From: Streptomyces sp. CBMA29
Lineage (GTDB): Bacteria > Actinomycetota > Actinomycetes > Streptomycetales > Streptomycetaceae
Direction: 5' to 3'
Length of the DNA: 40,599 nucleotides
Assembly: GCF_014596445.1 (NCBI RefSeq)
Contig: NZ_MECL01000024.1
Span: 1 to 40,599 of the forward strand
Shown here: positions 32,378-40,599 of the stretch, one piece after another
How the letters are laid out: each line of letters starts with the position of its first letter
Numbering within the stretch: the stretch's first letter is position 1
Notes under the pieces: generated by a model
Told to the model about the DNA's origin: nothing
Database searches by the model: none
Seen by the model: the letters and a program-made list of their open reading frames with translations, nothing else
Position numbers and translations under genes: made by a program

Positions 32378-33886
32378 ATGTCTTTGAGCCTGCGTTTCGC
32401 CGCCGGTTCGCACAAGGGCATGATCCGCGAGGGGAACGAGGACTCCGGCTACGCCGGTCCGCGTCTGCTCGCGATTGCCGACGGCATGGGCGGACAGGCC
32501 GCCGGTGAGGTCGCCTCGTCCGAGGTGATCTCCACCATCGTCACGCTCGACGACGACATCCCCGGCTCCGACATCCTCACCTCGCTCGGCACCGCCGTAC
32601 AGCGGGCCAATGACCAACTGCTGCACATGGTCCAGGAGGACCCGCAGCTCGAAGGCATGGGCACCACGCTGACCGCGCTGCTGTGGACGGGCCAGCGGCT
32701 CGGCCTGGTGCACGTCGGCGACTCCCGCGCGTATCTCCTGCGGGACGGCGTCCTCACCCAGATCACCCAGGACCACACCTGGGTGCAGCGGCTGGTCGAC
32801 GAGGGCCGGATCACCGAGGAGGAGGCCACCACCCACCCGCAGCGCTCCCTGCTGATGCGCGCGCTGGGCAGTGGCGAACACGTCGAGCCCGACCTGTCGA
32901 TCCGCGAGGTGCGGGTCGGCGACCGGTATCTGATCTGCTCCGACGGCCTGTCCGGCGTCGTCAGCCACCAGACGCTGGAGGACACCCTCGCCGGGTACCA
33001 GGCGCCGCACGAGACCGTGCAGGAGCTGATCCAGCTCGCGCTGCGCGGCGGCGGACCCGACAACATCACCTGCATCGTCGCGGACGTGCTGGACACCGAC
33101 GACGGCGACACGCTGGCGGCGCAGCTCAACGACACCCCGGTGGTCGTCGGCGCGGTCGCCGAGACCCAGCTCCCGCTGAGCGACCCGCGGCACCTCCAGA
33201 CCCCGGCGGGACGCGCCTCCGAGCTAGGCCGTACGCCCCCGCCGCAGCAGCAGGGCCCCGCGGGCTCCTTCGGCCCGCCCGGCAGCGGCGACCCCGGCGC
33301 GGCCGGCGCCGCGCCGCTGGGCAGCTTCGGGTCGTACGACGAGGACGGCGAGGGAAAGCCCGCCAAGTCCCGTAAGTGGCCCAAGCGCACGGCGATCACC
33401 GTGATCGTGCTCGCCGTCGTCGCCGGCGGTCTGTACGGCGGCTACGCGTGGACGCAGACGCAGTACTACGTCGGCGCCAAGGGCAACCACGTGGCCGTGT
33501 ACCAGGGCATCGACCAGAAGCTGGCCTGGATCAAGCTGTCGAAGGTCCACAAGGACCGCCCCGACATCGAACTCAAGTACCTGCCGGCCTACCAGCAGAA
33601 GCAGGTCCAGGACACCATCGCGCTCAGCAGTCTCGGCCAGGCGAACGACAAGGCCGACGAGCTGGCGACGCAGGCCGGTGTCTGCAAGAAGGTCGCGACG
33701 GCCAAGACCCTCGCCGACCAGGCCAAGGCGGCGGCGAAGGCCGCCGAGGACAAGATGCCCGCAGCGGGCACCAACGGCACGCCGGGTGCGAAGAAGAGCA
33801 GCGCCACCCCGACGGCGGACCCCACGCCGCCGCTGACGCCCGACGAGAAGAAGCTGGCCCAGCAGTGCGGTACGAGCCAGCAGTAG
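32378..33886 (+). CDS. pstP: PstP, PP2C Ser/Thr phosphatase
   Basis: Membrane-bound phosphatase reversing PknB phosphorylation. I take the ATG at 32378 (MSLSLRFAAGSHKGMIREGN) because GGAGG lies six bases upstream; GTG or ATG starts at 32333-32348 are possible alternatives. The PP2C domain spans about residues 1-235: NEDSGY, LLAIADGMGGQAAGEVAS (metal ligand D), VGDSRAYLLRDGVL, RYLICSDGLSGVV and GGPDNITCIVAD. A Pro/Gly linker, one membrane helix (TAITVIVLAVVAGGLYGGYA, about 340-360) and an extracytoplasmic domain with a Lys/Ala-rich tail follow. All metal-binding Asp are present. 79 bases separate it from rodA. Confidence 0.95.
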   Translation: MSLSLRFAAGSHKGMIREGNEDSGYAGPRLLAIADGMGGQAAGEVASSEVISTIVTLDDDIPGSDILTSLGTAVQRANDQLLHMVQEDPQLEGMGTTLTALLWTGQRLGLVHVGDSRAYLLRDGVLTQITQDHTWVQRLVDEGRITEEEATTHPQRSLLMRALGSGEHVEPDLSIREVRVGDRYLICSDGLSGVVSHQTLEDTLAGYQAPHETVQELIQLALRGGGPDNITCIVADVLDTDDGDTLAAQLNDTPVVVGAVAETQLPLSDPRHLQTPAGRASELGRTPPPQQQGPAGSFGPPGSGDPGAAGAAPLGSFGSYDEDGEGKPAKSRKWPKRTAITVIVLAVVAGGLYGGYAWTQTQYYVGAKGNHVAVYQGIDQKLAWIKLSKVHKDRPDIELKYLPAYQQKQVQDTIALSSLGQANDKADELATQAGVCKKVATAKTLADQAKAAAKAAEDKMPAAGTNGTPGAKKSSATPTADPTPPLTPDEKKLAQQCGTSQQ

Positions 33887-33965
33887 CGGCTGGTCGCGCA
33901 CCGGAAACCCCGCGGGGACCGGCGAGCGGGCCGGCGGCGGGACCAGCAGGAGGAGTGGGCTCGTC

Positions 33966-35351
33966 ATGAGCGCCAGCAACACCACCACCATCACGTCGAT
34001 CGGCGCGCCCAACCGTCGTAACACCGAACTGGCGCTGCTGATCTTCGCGGTGCTCATCCCGGTCTTCGCCTATGCCAACGTCGGGCTCGCCAAGCACGAC
34101 TCGGTCCCGGCCGGGCTGCTCGGTTACGGCCTCGGCCTCGGCCTGCTCGCCGGGATCGCGCACCTGCTGGTCCGTAAATTCGCGCCGTACGCCGACCCGC
34201 TGATGCTGCCGATCGCCACGCTGCTCAACGGCCTCGGCCTGGTGCTGATCTGGCGGCTCGACCAGGAGCCGACGCTGGGCAAGGCCATGGCGCCCAACCA
34301 GCTCATGTGGTCCACGCTCGGGGTGGCGCTCTTCGTCGGCGTCCTGGTCTTCCTCAAGGACCACCGCATCCTCCAGCGGTACACGTACATCTCGATGATG
34401 GTGGCGCTGGCCCTGCTGGTCGCGCCGATCTTCTTCCCCGGGGTGAACGGCGCGAAGATCTGGATCACGCTGCCGGGCATCGGCTCGCTCCAGCCCGGTG
34501 AGTTCGCGAAGATCGTCATCACCGTCTTCTTCGCCGGATACCTGATGGTCAAGCGGGACGCGCTGGCGCTCGCCAGCCGCCGCTTCATGGGCCTGTACCT
34601 GCCGCGTGGCCGCGACCTCGGCCCGATCCTGGTGATCTGGGGCATCAGCCTGCTGATCCTGGTCTTCGAGACCGACCTCGGCACCTCGCTGCTCTTCTTC
34701 GGCCTGTTCGTGATCATGCTGTACGTCGCCACCGAGCGGACCAGCTGGATCGTCTTCGGTCTGCTGCTCAGCGCGGGCGGCGCGGTCGTCGTCTCCTCGA
34801 TCGAGCCGCACGTCAAGGAGCGCGTCCACAACTGGCTGCACCCGCTGCAACTGGCGTCCAACGGCGGTGTCACCGAGACCGCGCAGACGATGTACGCGTT
34901 CGGCTCCGGCGGCATCTTCGGCTCGGGACTCGGCCAGGGCTACTCCCGGCTGATCGGCGGCATCGCCCCGAAGAGCGACTACATCCTTGCCACCGTCGGC
35001 GAGGAGCTGGGCCTGGCGGGCCTGATGGCCGTCCTGCTGCTGTACGCCCTGCTGATCGAGCGCGGTGTGCGGACGGCGCTCGCGGCCCGCGACCCGTTCG
35101 GCAAGCTGCTGGCGATCGGCCTGTCGGGCGCCTTCGCGCTCCAGGTCTTCGTGGTCGCGGGCGGCGTCACCGGGCTCATCCCGCTGACCGGTATGACCAT
35201 GCCGTTCCTGGCACAGGGCGGTTCCTCGGTGATCGCCAACTGGGCGCTGGTCGCGATCCTGCTGCGGATCAGCGACACCGCCCGCCGACCGGCCCCGAGC
35301 CCGGCCCCCTCCCCCGATGCCGAACCGACCCAGGTGGTGCGCACCCAGTGA
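33966..35351 (+). CDS. rodA: RodA/FtsW-type SEDS peptidoglycan glycosyltransferase
   Basis: A 461-residue polytopic membrane protein polymerising lipid II together with PbpA. Many hydrophobic helices are visible, beginning LALLIFAVLIPVFAYANVGL. SEDS motifs: LPGIGSLQPGEFAKIVITVF, VFETDLGTSLLFFGLFVIML with the conserved ETDLG(T/S)S(L) Asp, and AFGSGGIFGSGLGQG, then IAPKSDYILATVGEELGLAG, then LIPLTGMTMPFLAQGGSS. The short cytosolic C-terminus is Pro-rich. RodA rather than FtsW follows from pairing with PbpA and the lack of a dcw context, but the families overlap. The TGA overlaps the GTG start of pbpA. Confidence 0.93.
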   Translation: MSASNTTTITSIGAPNRRNTELALLIFAVLIPVFAYANVGLAKHDSVPAGLLGYGLGLGLLAGIAHLLVRKFAPYADPLMLPIATLLNGLGLVLIWRLDQEPTLGKAMAPNQLMWSTLGVALFVGVLVFLKDHRILQRYTYISMMVALALLVAPIFFPGVNGAKIWITLPGIGSLQPGEFAKIVITVFFAGYLMVKRDALALASRRFMGLYLPRGRDLGPILVIWGISLLILVFETDLGTSLLFFGLFVIMLYVATERTSWIVFGLLLSAGGAVVVSSIEPHVKERVHNWLHPLQLASNGGVTETAQTMYAFGSGGIFGSGLGQGYSRLIGGIAPKSDYILATVGEELGLAGLMAVLLLYALLIERGVRTALAARDPFGKLLAIGLSGAFALQVFVVAGGVTGLIPLTGMTMPFLAQGGSSVIANWALVAILLRISDTARRPAPSPAPSPDAEPTQVVRTQ

Positions 35352-36811
35352 ACAAGCCTCTCCGACGGGTCGCGGTCTTCTGCGGCCTGCTCGTCCTCGC
35401 CCTTCTGCTGCGCGTGAACTACGTGCAGTTCGTCCAGGCCGACCAGCTCTCCAACGACGTGCACAACCGCCGGGTCGCCATCAACCAGTACGCCCAGCCG
35501 CGCGGCGACATCATCGTCGACGGCGGCAAGGCGATCACCGGCCACACCGAGACCACCGGCAGCGACTTCAAGTTCAAGCGGACCTACGTCGACGGCCCGA
35601 TGTGGGCGCCGGTCACCGGCCACGCCTCGCAGGCGTTCGGCACCACCTTCCTCGAAGGCGTCGAGGACAAGTTCCTCACCGGCAACGACGACCGGCTGTT
35701 CTTCAACCGCACCATCGACCTGCTGACCGGCAAGGAGAAGCAGGGCGGCAACGTCGTCACCACGCTGAACTCCAAGGCGCAGAAGGCCGCGTTCCAGGGC
35801 CTGGGGGACAAGAAGGGCGCGGTCGTCGCCATCGACCCCGGCACCGGCGCGATCCTGGCCATGGCGAGCACCCCGTCGTACGACCCGTCGACCATCGCGG
35901 GCAACTCCAAGACCGACGAGAAGAACTGGGTCGCGCTCGACAAGAAGAACGACCCGAACGACCCGACGCAGAACCGCGCGCTGCGCCAGACGTACCCGCC
36001 GGGTTCGACGTTCAAGCTGGTGACGGCCGCCGCGGCGCTGGAGAGCGGCAAGGTGACGGACATCAACGGCAAGACCGACACCCCGCTGCCCTACACGCTG
36101 CCCGGCACCACCACCGAGCTGAAGAACGAGGGCAACATCCCCTGCAAGGACGCGACGCTCGTCAACGCGCTCAAGTACTCGTGCAACACGGTCTTCGGCA
36201 AGCTGGGCGCCGACATGGGGCAGCAGACCATGGTGGACGAGGCCGAGAAGTTCGGCTTCAACAAGGAGCAGTTCATCCCGGTCCGCGCGGACGCCAGCAA
36301 CTTCGACACGAAGATGACCAAGGACCAGGTGGCGCTCTCCTCCATCGGCCAGTTCGACACCGCGGCCACCCCGCTCCAGATGGCGATGGTCGCCTCGGCC
36401 ATCGCCAACAACGGCAAGCTGATGAAGCCGTACATGGTCGACAAGCTGGTGGCGCCGAATCTGAGCACCATCTCGCAGACCAACCCGAGTGAGCTGTCGC
36501 AGCCGCTGTCGCCGGAGAACGCGCAGAAGCTCCAGTCGATGATGGAGACGGTGGTCAACTCCGGCACCGGCACCAACGCCAAGATCTCCGGCGTCAAGGT
36601 CGGCGGCAAGACCGGCACCGCCCAGAACGGCATCAACAACAAGGGCACGCCGTACGCCTGGTTCGTCTCGTACGCGATGACCGACCAGGGGTCGCCGGTG
36701 GCGGTCGCGGTCGTCGTCGAGGACGGCGCGGCCAACCGCGACGACATCAGCGGTGGCGGCCTGGCCGCCCCGATCGCCAAGAAGGTCATGGAGGCCGTCC
36801 TCAACAAGTGA
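35348..36811 (+). CDS. pbpA: PbpA, class B penicillin-binding protein (transpeptidase)
   Basis: A 487-residue D,D-transpeptidase cross-linking peptidoglycan on the outer face of the membrane. The GTG start overlaps rodA (GTGA). One anchor helix: VAVFCGLLVLALLLRVNYVQ. The N-terminal pedestal is short. Transpeptidase motifs: SxxK as STFK near residue 220 (YPPGSTFKLVTAAAAL), SxN as SCN near 278 (LKYSCNTVFGKLG), and KTGT near 421 (VGGKTGTAQNG). GQFDTAATPLQMAMVASAIANNG is a typical class B block. Length and motifs match mycobacterial PbpA, a substrate of PknB. Last gene before the repeat-bearing gap to pknB. Confidence 0.95.
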   Translation: MNKPLRRVAVFCGLLVLALLLRVNYVQFVQADQLSNDVHNRRVAINQYAQPRGDIIVDGGKAITGHTETTGSDFKFKRTYVDGPMWAPVTGHASQAFGTTFLEGVEDKFLTGNDDRLFFNRTIDLLTGKEKQGGNVVTTLNSKAQKAAFQGLGDKKGAVVAIDPGTGAILAMASTPSYDPSTIAGNSKTDEKNWVALDKKNDPNDPTQNRALRQTYPPGSTFKLVTAAAALESGKVTDINGKTDTPLPYTLPGTTTELKNEGNIPCKDATLVNALKYSCNTVFGKLGADMGQQTMVDEAEKFGFNKEQFIPVRADASNFDTKMTKDQVALSSIGQFDTAATPLQMAMVASAIANNGKLMKPYMVDKLVAPNLSTISQTNPSELSQPLSPENAQKLQSMMETVVNSGTGTNAKISGVKVGGKTGTAQNGINNKGTPYAWFVSYAMTDQGSPVAVAVVVEDGAANRDDISGGGLAAPIAKKVMEAVLNK

Positions 36812-36839
36812 GGTTCGGCCCCGCGCATCCGGCAAGGAC

Positions 36840-36885
36840 ACGGGCCCTGGCACCGGCCGGGTACGGGCCCAGGTACCGGTCGGGT
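36840..36885. repeat. Two tandem 23-bp repeats between pbpA and pknB
   Basis: ACGGGCCCTGGCACCGGCC GGGT at 36840-36862 is followed directly by the same 23 bases with three substitutions (T to A, C to T, C to T) at 36863-36885. It lies in the 194-base gap before pknB, about 120-165 bases upstream of the ATG. The gap suggests a separate pknB promoter, but I see no clear -35/-10 pair. Confidence 0.75.
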
Positions 36886-37005
36886 ATCGGCGGGCGGGCA
36901 GGGCGCGAAGGGACCAGAAACGCCCGGTAGCGTATGCCCGAGCATTCGCAGGGCACGGCATTACCGGTTTTGGGTCAAGAACGGGTTTGAGGAGAGGGCA
37001 GAGCT

Positions 37006-38991
37006 ATGGAAGAGCCGCGTCGCCTCGGCGGCCGGTACGAGCTGGGCTCAGTGCTCGGCCGTGGTGGCATGGCCGAGGTGTACCTCGCCCATGACACTCG
37101 GCTCGGCCGCACTGTCGCCGTGAAGACGCTGCGGGTGGACCTCGCCCGCGACCCGTCGTTCCAGGCCCGGTTCCGCCGAGAGGCCCAGTCGGCCGCCTCG
37201 CTCAACCACCCGTCGATCGTCGCCGTGTACGACACCGGCGAGGACTACGTCGACGGGGTCTCGATCCCGTACATCGTCATGGAGTACGTGGACGGCTCCA
37301 CCCTGCGTGAGCTGCTGCACTCCGGGCGCAAGCTGCTGCCCGAGCGGTCGCTCGAAATGACCGTCGGCATCCTCCAGGCGCTGGAGTACAGCCACCGGGC
37401 GGGCATCGTCCACCGCGACATCAAGCCCGCGAACGTCATGCTGACCAGGACCGGCCAGGTCAAGGTCATGGACTTCGGCATCGCCCGCGCCATGGGCGAC
37501 TCCGGTATGACCATGACGCAGACCGCGGCCGTGATCGGCACCGCGCAGTACCTCTCCCCCGAGCAGGCCAAGGGCGAGCAGGTCGACGCCCGCTCCGACC
37601 TGTACTCGACCGGCTGCCTGCTGTACGAGCTGCTGACCGTACGGCCGCCCTTCGTCGGCGACTCACCGGTCGCGGTCGCGTACCAGCACGTGCGCGAGGA
37701 CCCGCAGCCGCCGTCGGTGTACGACCCCGAGGTCACGCCCGCGATGGACGCGATCGTCCTCAAGGCGCTGACCAAGGACCCGAACTACCGCTACCAGTCG
37801 GCCGACGAGATGCGCGCCGACATCGAGGCGGCCCTCGACGGGCAGCCGGTGGCCGCCACGGCGGCGATGGGCTCGGTCGGCTACGGGTACGGCTACCCGG
37901 ACAGCCAGCCCACCACGGCGCTGCCGTCGCAGAACGACCAGCACACGTCCATGCTGCCGCCGCTGCGCGAGGAGGACGGCGGTTACGGCTACGACGACCG
38001 CCCGGACCGCCGCCGGCAGAAGAAGGGCGGCAACAACACCTCCACGGTGCTGCTGGTCGTCGCGGGCGTCCTGGTCCTGGTCGGTGCGATCTTCCTGGGC
38101 AAGGCGCTGTTCAGCGGCAACGGCAACGGCGGCGGCGGCACCGTGCCGAATCTGGTCGGCGCCACGCTCACCGACGCGCAGGCCAAGGCGACCAACGTCG
38201 ATCTGAAGGTCGCCCAGGGTCCGGCCGAGTTCTGCGACAACGTCGACAAGGACCTGGTCTGCAAGCAGACCCCGGCCGCCGACGCCGCGATCCCCGACAA
38301 CAAGACGGTCACGATCGTCCTGTCCAAGGGCCAGGCGCCGATCGAGGTCCCTGACGTCAAGAACGACAAGTACGACTCCGCCGCGGCCCAGCTCACCGCC
38401 AAGGGCTTCGACGTCAAGCGCAAGCCCAAGACGACCACCACGGACGACCCGGACACCGTCCTCGCCCAGGACCCGAAGGCCGGTACGAAGCAGCCCAAGG
38501 GCACGACGATCACCCTGACGGTGGCGGAGGCCCCCGAGAAGAAGGCGCCCACTGACGTCAAGGGCGTCCCGTACGACAACGCGGTCGCCCAGCTCAAGGC
38601 GCAGGGCTTCACCAACATCCGCAAGGCCCCCCAGGACGTCCCCTCGGACACGACCGCCAAGGGCAGCGTCACCTCCCAGACCCCGGACCCGGGCGCGGGC
38701 CCGGTGTCCCTGGACACCTCGATCGTCCTGACGGTCTCGTCGGGCGCGCCGCCGACGCCGGACCCGCAGAAGACGATGCCTGGTGACCTGATGGGCAAGA
38801 AGGTGGGGGATGCGAAGAACGAGCTCAACGGGCTCGGCCTCAACCTCCAGGTCACCGCGGTCGACCCGGGCGGGAATCCGGTCGGCGACAACGCCATGGT
38901 CATCTCGGTCGACCCCGGCGCGGGCAGCCAGCTCCAGGAAGGCCAGACGGTGAAACTCACGGCTTTCCCCGGCGACGGGGGTAACGGCTAA
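37006..38991 (+). CDS. pknB: PknB, PASTA-domain Ser/Thr protein kinase
   Basis: A 661-residue membrane receptor kinase sensing peptidoglycan fragments. The ATG at 37006 follows GGAGAGGG. Kinase domain about 10-275: LGRGGMAEVYLAHDTRLGR (P-loop), TVAVKTLRVDL (catalytic Lys), IVHRDIKPANVML (HRD), VMDFGIARAM (DFG), GMTMTQTAAVIGTAQYLSPE (activation-loop Thr). A juxtamembrane region and one helix, TVLLVVAGVLVLVGAIFLGK (about 347-366), follow. Four extracytoplasmic PASTA repeats start near VPNLVGATLTDAQAKA, VPDVKNDKYDSAAAQLTAK, VKGVPYDNAVAQLKAQGF and DLMGKKVGDAKNELNGLGL. No separate pknA is present in this cluster. A strong terminator follows. Confidence 0.96.
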   Translation: MEEPRRLGGRYELGSVLGRGGMAEVYLAHDTRLGRTVAVKTLRVDLARDPSFQARFRREAQSAASLNHPSIVAVYDTGEDYVDGVSIPYIVMEYVDGSTLRELLHSGRKLLPERSLEMTVGILQALEYSHRAGIVHRDIKPANVMLTRTGQVKVMDFGIARAMGDSGMTMTQTAAVIGTAQYLSPEQAKGEQVDARSDLYSTGCLLYELLTVRPPFVGDSPVAVAYQHVREDPQPPSVYDPEVTPAMDAIVLKALTKDPNYRYQSADEMRADIEAALDGQPVAATAAMGSVGYGYGYPDSQPTTALPSQNDQHTSMLPPLREEDGGYGYDDRPDRRRQKKGGNNTSTVLLVVAGVLVLVGAIFLGKALFSGNGNGGGGTVPNLVGATLTDAQAKATNVDLKVAQGPAEFCDNVDKDLVCKQTPAADAAIPDNKTVTIVLSKGQAPIEVPDVKNDKYDSAAAQLTAKGFDVKRKPKTTTTDDPDTVLAQDPKAGTKQPKGTTITLTVAEAPEKKAPTDVKGVPYDNAVAQLKAQGFTNIRKAPQDVPSDTTAKGSVTSQTPDPGAGPVSLDTSIVLTVSSGAPPTPDPQKTMPGDLMGKKVGDAKNELNGLGLNLQVTAVDPGGNPVGDNAMVISVDPGAGSQLQEGQTVKLTAFPGDGGNG

Positions 38992-39027
38992 CCGCTGAAG
39001 CCCCCGGCCTCCGGCAGATCACGCGAA

Positions 39028-39062
39028 GGGGCGGCCCGCACACGAGGTGTGCGGGCCGCCCC
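39028..39062. terminator. Bidirectional terminator between pknB and the sortase genes
   Basis: A perfect 16-bp inverted repeat: GGGGCGGCCCGCACAC (39028-39043) pairs with GTGTGCGGGCCGCCCC (39047-39062) around a 3-base loop GAG. Convergent position: serves pknB (plus) and the sortases (minus). On the plus strand it is followed by CTTGT, a weak U-tract. Confidence 0.88.
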
Positions 39063-39080
39063 CTTGTCGTATCGCCCCGT

Positions 39081-39824
39081 CTACCGCAGCTCGGCGGGCA
39101 GCGTACGGGCCGCGTTGACCTTCTCCGTGCGGACGAGTTCGCCCCAGACGATGTAGCGGTAGCGGGAGGTGTAGACGGGGGTGCAGGTCGTGAGGGTGAT
39201 GTAGCGGCCCGGCGTGGTCTTGCCGGACTCCTTGGGGACCTGGTCGGTGACGGCGACGTTGTACTTCGAGGTCTGGTCGAGGATCTTGTAGACCTTGTAG
39301 ACGTACCAGGTGTCCTTCGACTCGAAGACGATCGGGTCGCCGTCGTGGATCTTGTTGATGTTGTGGAATTTGGCGCCGTGGCCGTCGCGGTGGGCGGCCA
39401 GCGTGAAGTTTCCGGTCTTGGCGGTCGGCAGCGCGGCGGGGACGGGGTCGGTGTAGTAACCGGCGACACCCTCGTTGAGGACCTTGGTCGAGGTGCCCTT
39501 CTTGACCAGCACCTCGTAGTCCTTGCCCATGGCGGGGACGTGCAGGAAGCCGATGCCGTCCTTGGTGTCGAGATTCCCCGGTCCCGCGTCGGGCGTCTGT
39601 TCCCAGTCCTGGCGGACCTTGTCCGCCGCCTTGTGCTCATGGCGGTCGGCGAGGACGTTGGTCCACCACAGCGAGTAGGCGACGAACAGCGCGAGCACCA
39701 GGCCTGCGGTGATGAGGAGTTCGCCGATGACGCTGATGGTGGCCGCGATGGGCCCCCGGCCGCCGCGTTTGGTCGTGGTCACGCCGTTCCGTTCCTCAAG
39801 TTCCGCGAGTTCCGCGTCGAGCAT
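39081..39824 (-). CDS. srtE2: Class E sortase, SrtE2-like
   Basis: A 247-residue membrane-anchored transpeptidase that would fix exported proteins (in Streptomyces chaplins with LAxTG motifs) to peptidoglycan. After a charged start with a coiled stretch (LDAELAELEERNG), one helix ISVIGELLITAGLVLALFVA (about 31-50) is followed by YSLWWTNV, typical of SrtE. GFLHVPAMGKDYEVLV starts the sortase barrel. Catalytic residues: His near 145 in TLAAHRDGHGAKF, Cys near 214 in YITLTTCTPVYTS, Arg after it in SRYRYIVWG. The start follows the stop of the upstream sortase by three bases. I use srtE2 because of its position next to pknB, as I recall for S. coelicolor. Confidence 0.88.
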   Translation of the reverse strand: MLDAELAELEERNGVTTTKRGGRGPIAATISVIGELLITAGLVLALFVAYSLWWTNVLADRHEHKAADKVRQDWEQTPDAGPGNLDTKDGIGFLHVPAMGKDYEVLVKKGTSTKVLNEGVAGYYTDPVPAALPTAKTGNFTLAAHRDGHGAKFHNINKIHDGDPIVFESKDTWYVYKVYKILDQTSKYNVAVTDQVPKESGKTTPGRYITLTTCTPVYTSRYRYIVWGELVRTEKVNAARTLPAELR

Positions 39825-39827
39825 GGA

Positions 39828-40599
39828 TCACTCCACCAGCGCGTCGGGCTTGCCCTTGCTGCGCGGCCGTTCCTCGGTCAGCTTTCCCCAGACGATCAAC
39901 CGGTTGGTGCTGGTGAATTCGGGGGTGCAGGTGGTCAGCGTCAGATAGCGGCCGGGCCCGGTGAAGCCGGAGCCGGTCGGCACCGGCTTGATCACGCTGA
40001 TGTTGGACGGCGGGGTGGACGCCAGCGAACTGGTGATCGCGTACGTGTAGTAGGTGTCCGCCGTCTCGACCACGACCTTGTCACCGGGCACCAGGTGGTT
40101 GATGTAGCGGAACGGTTCACCGTGGGTGTTGCGGTGGGCGGCGACCGCGAAGTTGCCGGTCTTGTCCCACGGCATCGCGGTGTTCAACGCCCCGTCGTAG
40201 TGACCGATCATGCCCTTGTCCAGCACATTGTGCTTCGAGACGCCTTGCGCGATGGGCGCCTTGACGTCCAGCTTGGGGATGTACATGATCGCGAAGCCCT
40301 GGCCTGGCGAGAAGGTGCCGGGGACCCGGTTCGGGTCGTCCTTCGTGGCGTCCCACTGGTGCTGGAGGCTGTTCGCGGCGCCGCTGGCCTGCTGGTGCGC
40401 GCGGACGTTGGTCCACCAGAGCTGGTACGTGACGAACAGCAGCATCAGCACGCCGGTGGTGATGAACAGCTCACCGACGATACGGCTGACGACGACCGCC
40501 GGGCTCTCCTTGGCGGCCTTCGCGGCCCTGCGGGCCTCGACCCGGCTGAGCGGGGCGCCGCCGCCTGCGGCGGGGGCCGCACCGGCCGCGGCCCCGGGC
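39828..40599 (-). CDS. srtE1: Class E sortase, SrtE1-like (N-terminus beyond window edge)
   Basis: An open minus-strand frame from the window edge to a stop at 39828. It includes an Ala/Gly-rich start, then LSRVEARRAAKAAKESPAV, the membrane helix VSRIVGELFITTGVLMLLFV and YQLWWTNV. The sortase domain has GFAIMYIPKLDVKAPIAQGV, NFAVAAHRNTHGEPF (His), YLTLTTCTPEFTS (Cys) and TNRLIVWGKL (Arg), all catalytic residues present. A methionine further in the frame is not the start; the true start is outside the window. Tandem partner of the downstream sortase (3-base gap). The two may share or divide chaplin substrates. Confidence 0.88.
   Translation of the reverse strand, partial: PGAAAGAAPAAGGGAPLSRVEARRAAKAAKESPAVVVSRIVGELFITTGVLMLLFVTYQLWWTNVRAHQQASGAANSLQHQWDATKDDPNRVPGTFSPGQGFAIMYIPKLDVKAPIAQGVSKHNVLDKGMIGHYDGALNTAMPWDKTGNFAVAAHRNTHGEPFRYINHLVPGDKVVVETADTYYTYAITSSLASTPPSNISVIKPVPTGSGFTGPGRYLTLTTCTPEFTSTNRLIVWGKLTEERPRSKGKPDALVE

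Overview
The window is very GC-rich, coding codons almost always end in G or C, GTG starts are frequent, and reading frames are packed with 4-bp stop/start overlaps. Together with the gene content (a PknB/PstP/FhaA/FhaB/RodA/PbpA cell-wall signalling block followed by class E sortases, a BkdR-type Lrp regulator beside a ketoacid dehydrogenase, a HTTM/DUF5819 pair, a SpoIIE-type multidomain phosphatase) this indicates a streptomycete chromosome (Streptomyces or a close relative), probably the conserved core not far from oriC. I see no mobile element, phage, CRISPR array or sign of recent transfer.

Layout. 1-5.5 kb (all minus): the start of a secreted protein cut by the window edge, a quinone oxidoreductase, a TrkA-gated potassium channel, a block of four 17-bp repeats, and an overlapping molybdenum-cofactor operon mobA - DUF6457 - moeA. 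5.5-9.6 kb: E1alpha-E1beta-E2 of a 2-oxoacid (branched-chain type) dehydrogenase on the minus strand, divergent from a bkdR-like Lrp regulator. 9.7-12.6 kb (minus): lipoprotein hydrolase, TetR repressor, 3-hydroxyacyl-CoA dehydrogenase (paaH). 12.8-14.5 kb: paaN. 14.5-17.3 kb (minus): SpoU methyltransferase, HTTM membrane protein, DUF5819 protein. 17.6-21.3 kb: paaABCDE, the phenylacetyl-CoA epoxidase operon, followed by an acyl-CoA dehydrogenase with its own palindromic operator. 22.5-25.5 kb (minus): rhodanese, J-domain protein, DUF2252 protein. 25.6-30.4 kb: PAS-GAF-PP2C-HATPase phosphatase, MarR regulator, TerD protein, tRNA-Leu(CAG). 30.8-39 kb: fhaA-fhaB-pstP-rodA-pbpA, then pknB. 39-40.6 kb (minus): two class E sortases, the second running off the edge.

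How it fits together. The main new observation is regulatory. The promoters of the bkd-type operon, the paaN/paaH divergent pair and the paaABCDE operon all carry a 14-bp palindrome, ACCGAAC(A/G)(A/T)TCGGT (bkd has a second, weaker copy). At paaN it fills the -35/-10 spacer exactly. The TetR gene lies directly behind paaH and is the obvious candidate repressor. The same three promoters also share GCCTGTGGA(T/C)AA, which contains a DnaA-box-like sequence, in the same orientation relative to the catabolic operon. This joins ketoacid decarboxylation and aerobic phenylacetyl-CoA catabolism in one predicted local regulon, and suggests that the dehydrogenase may feed the paa pathway. The right-hand block is the conserved Ser/Thr kinase-phosphatase cell-wall elongation module.
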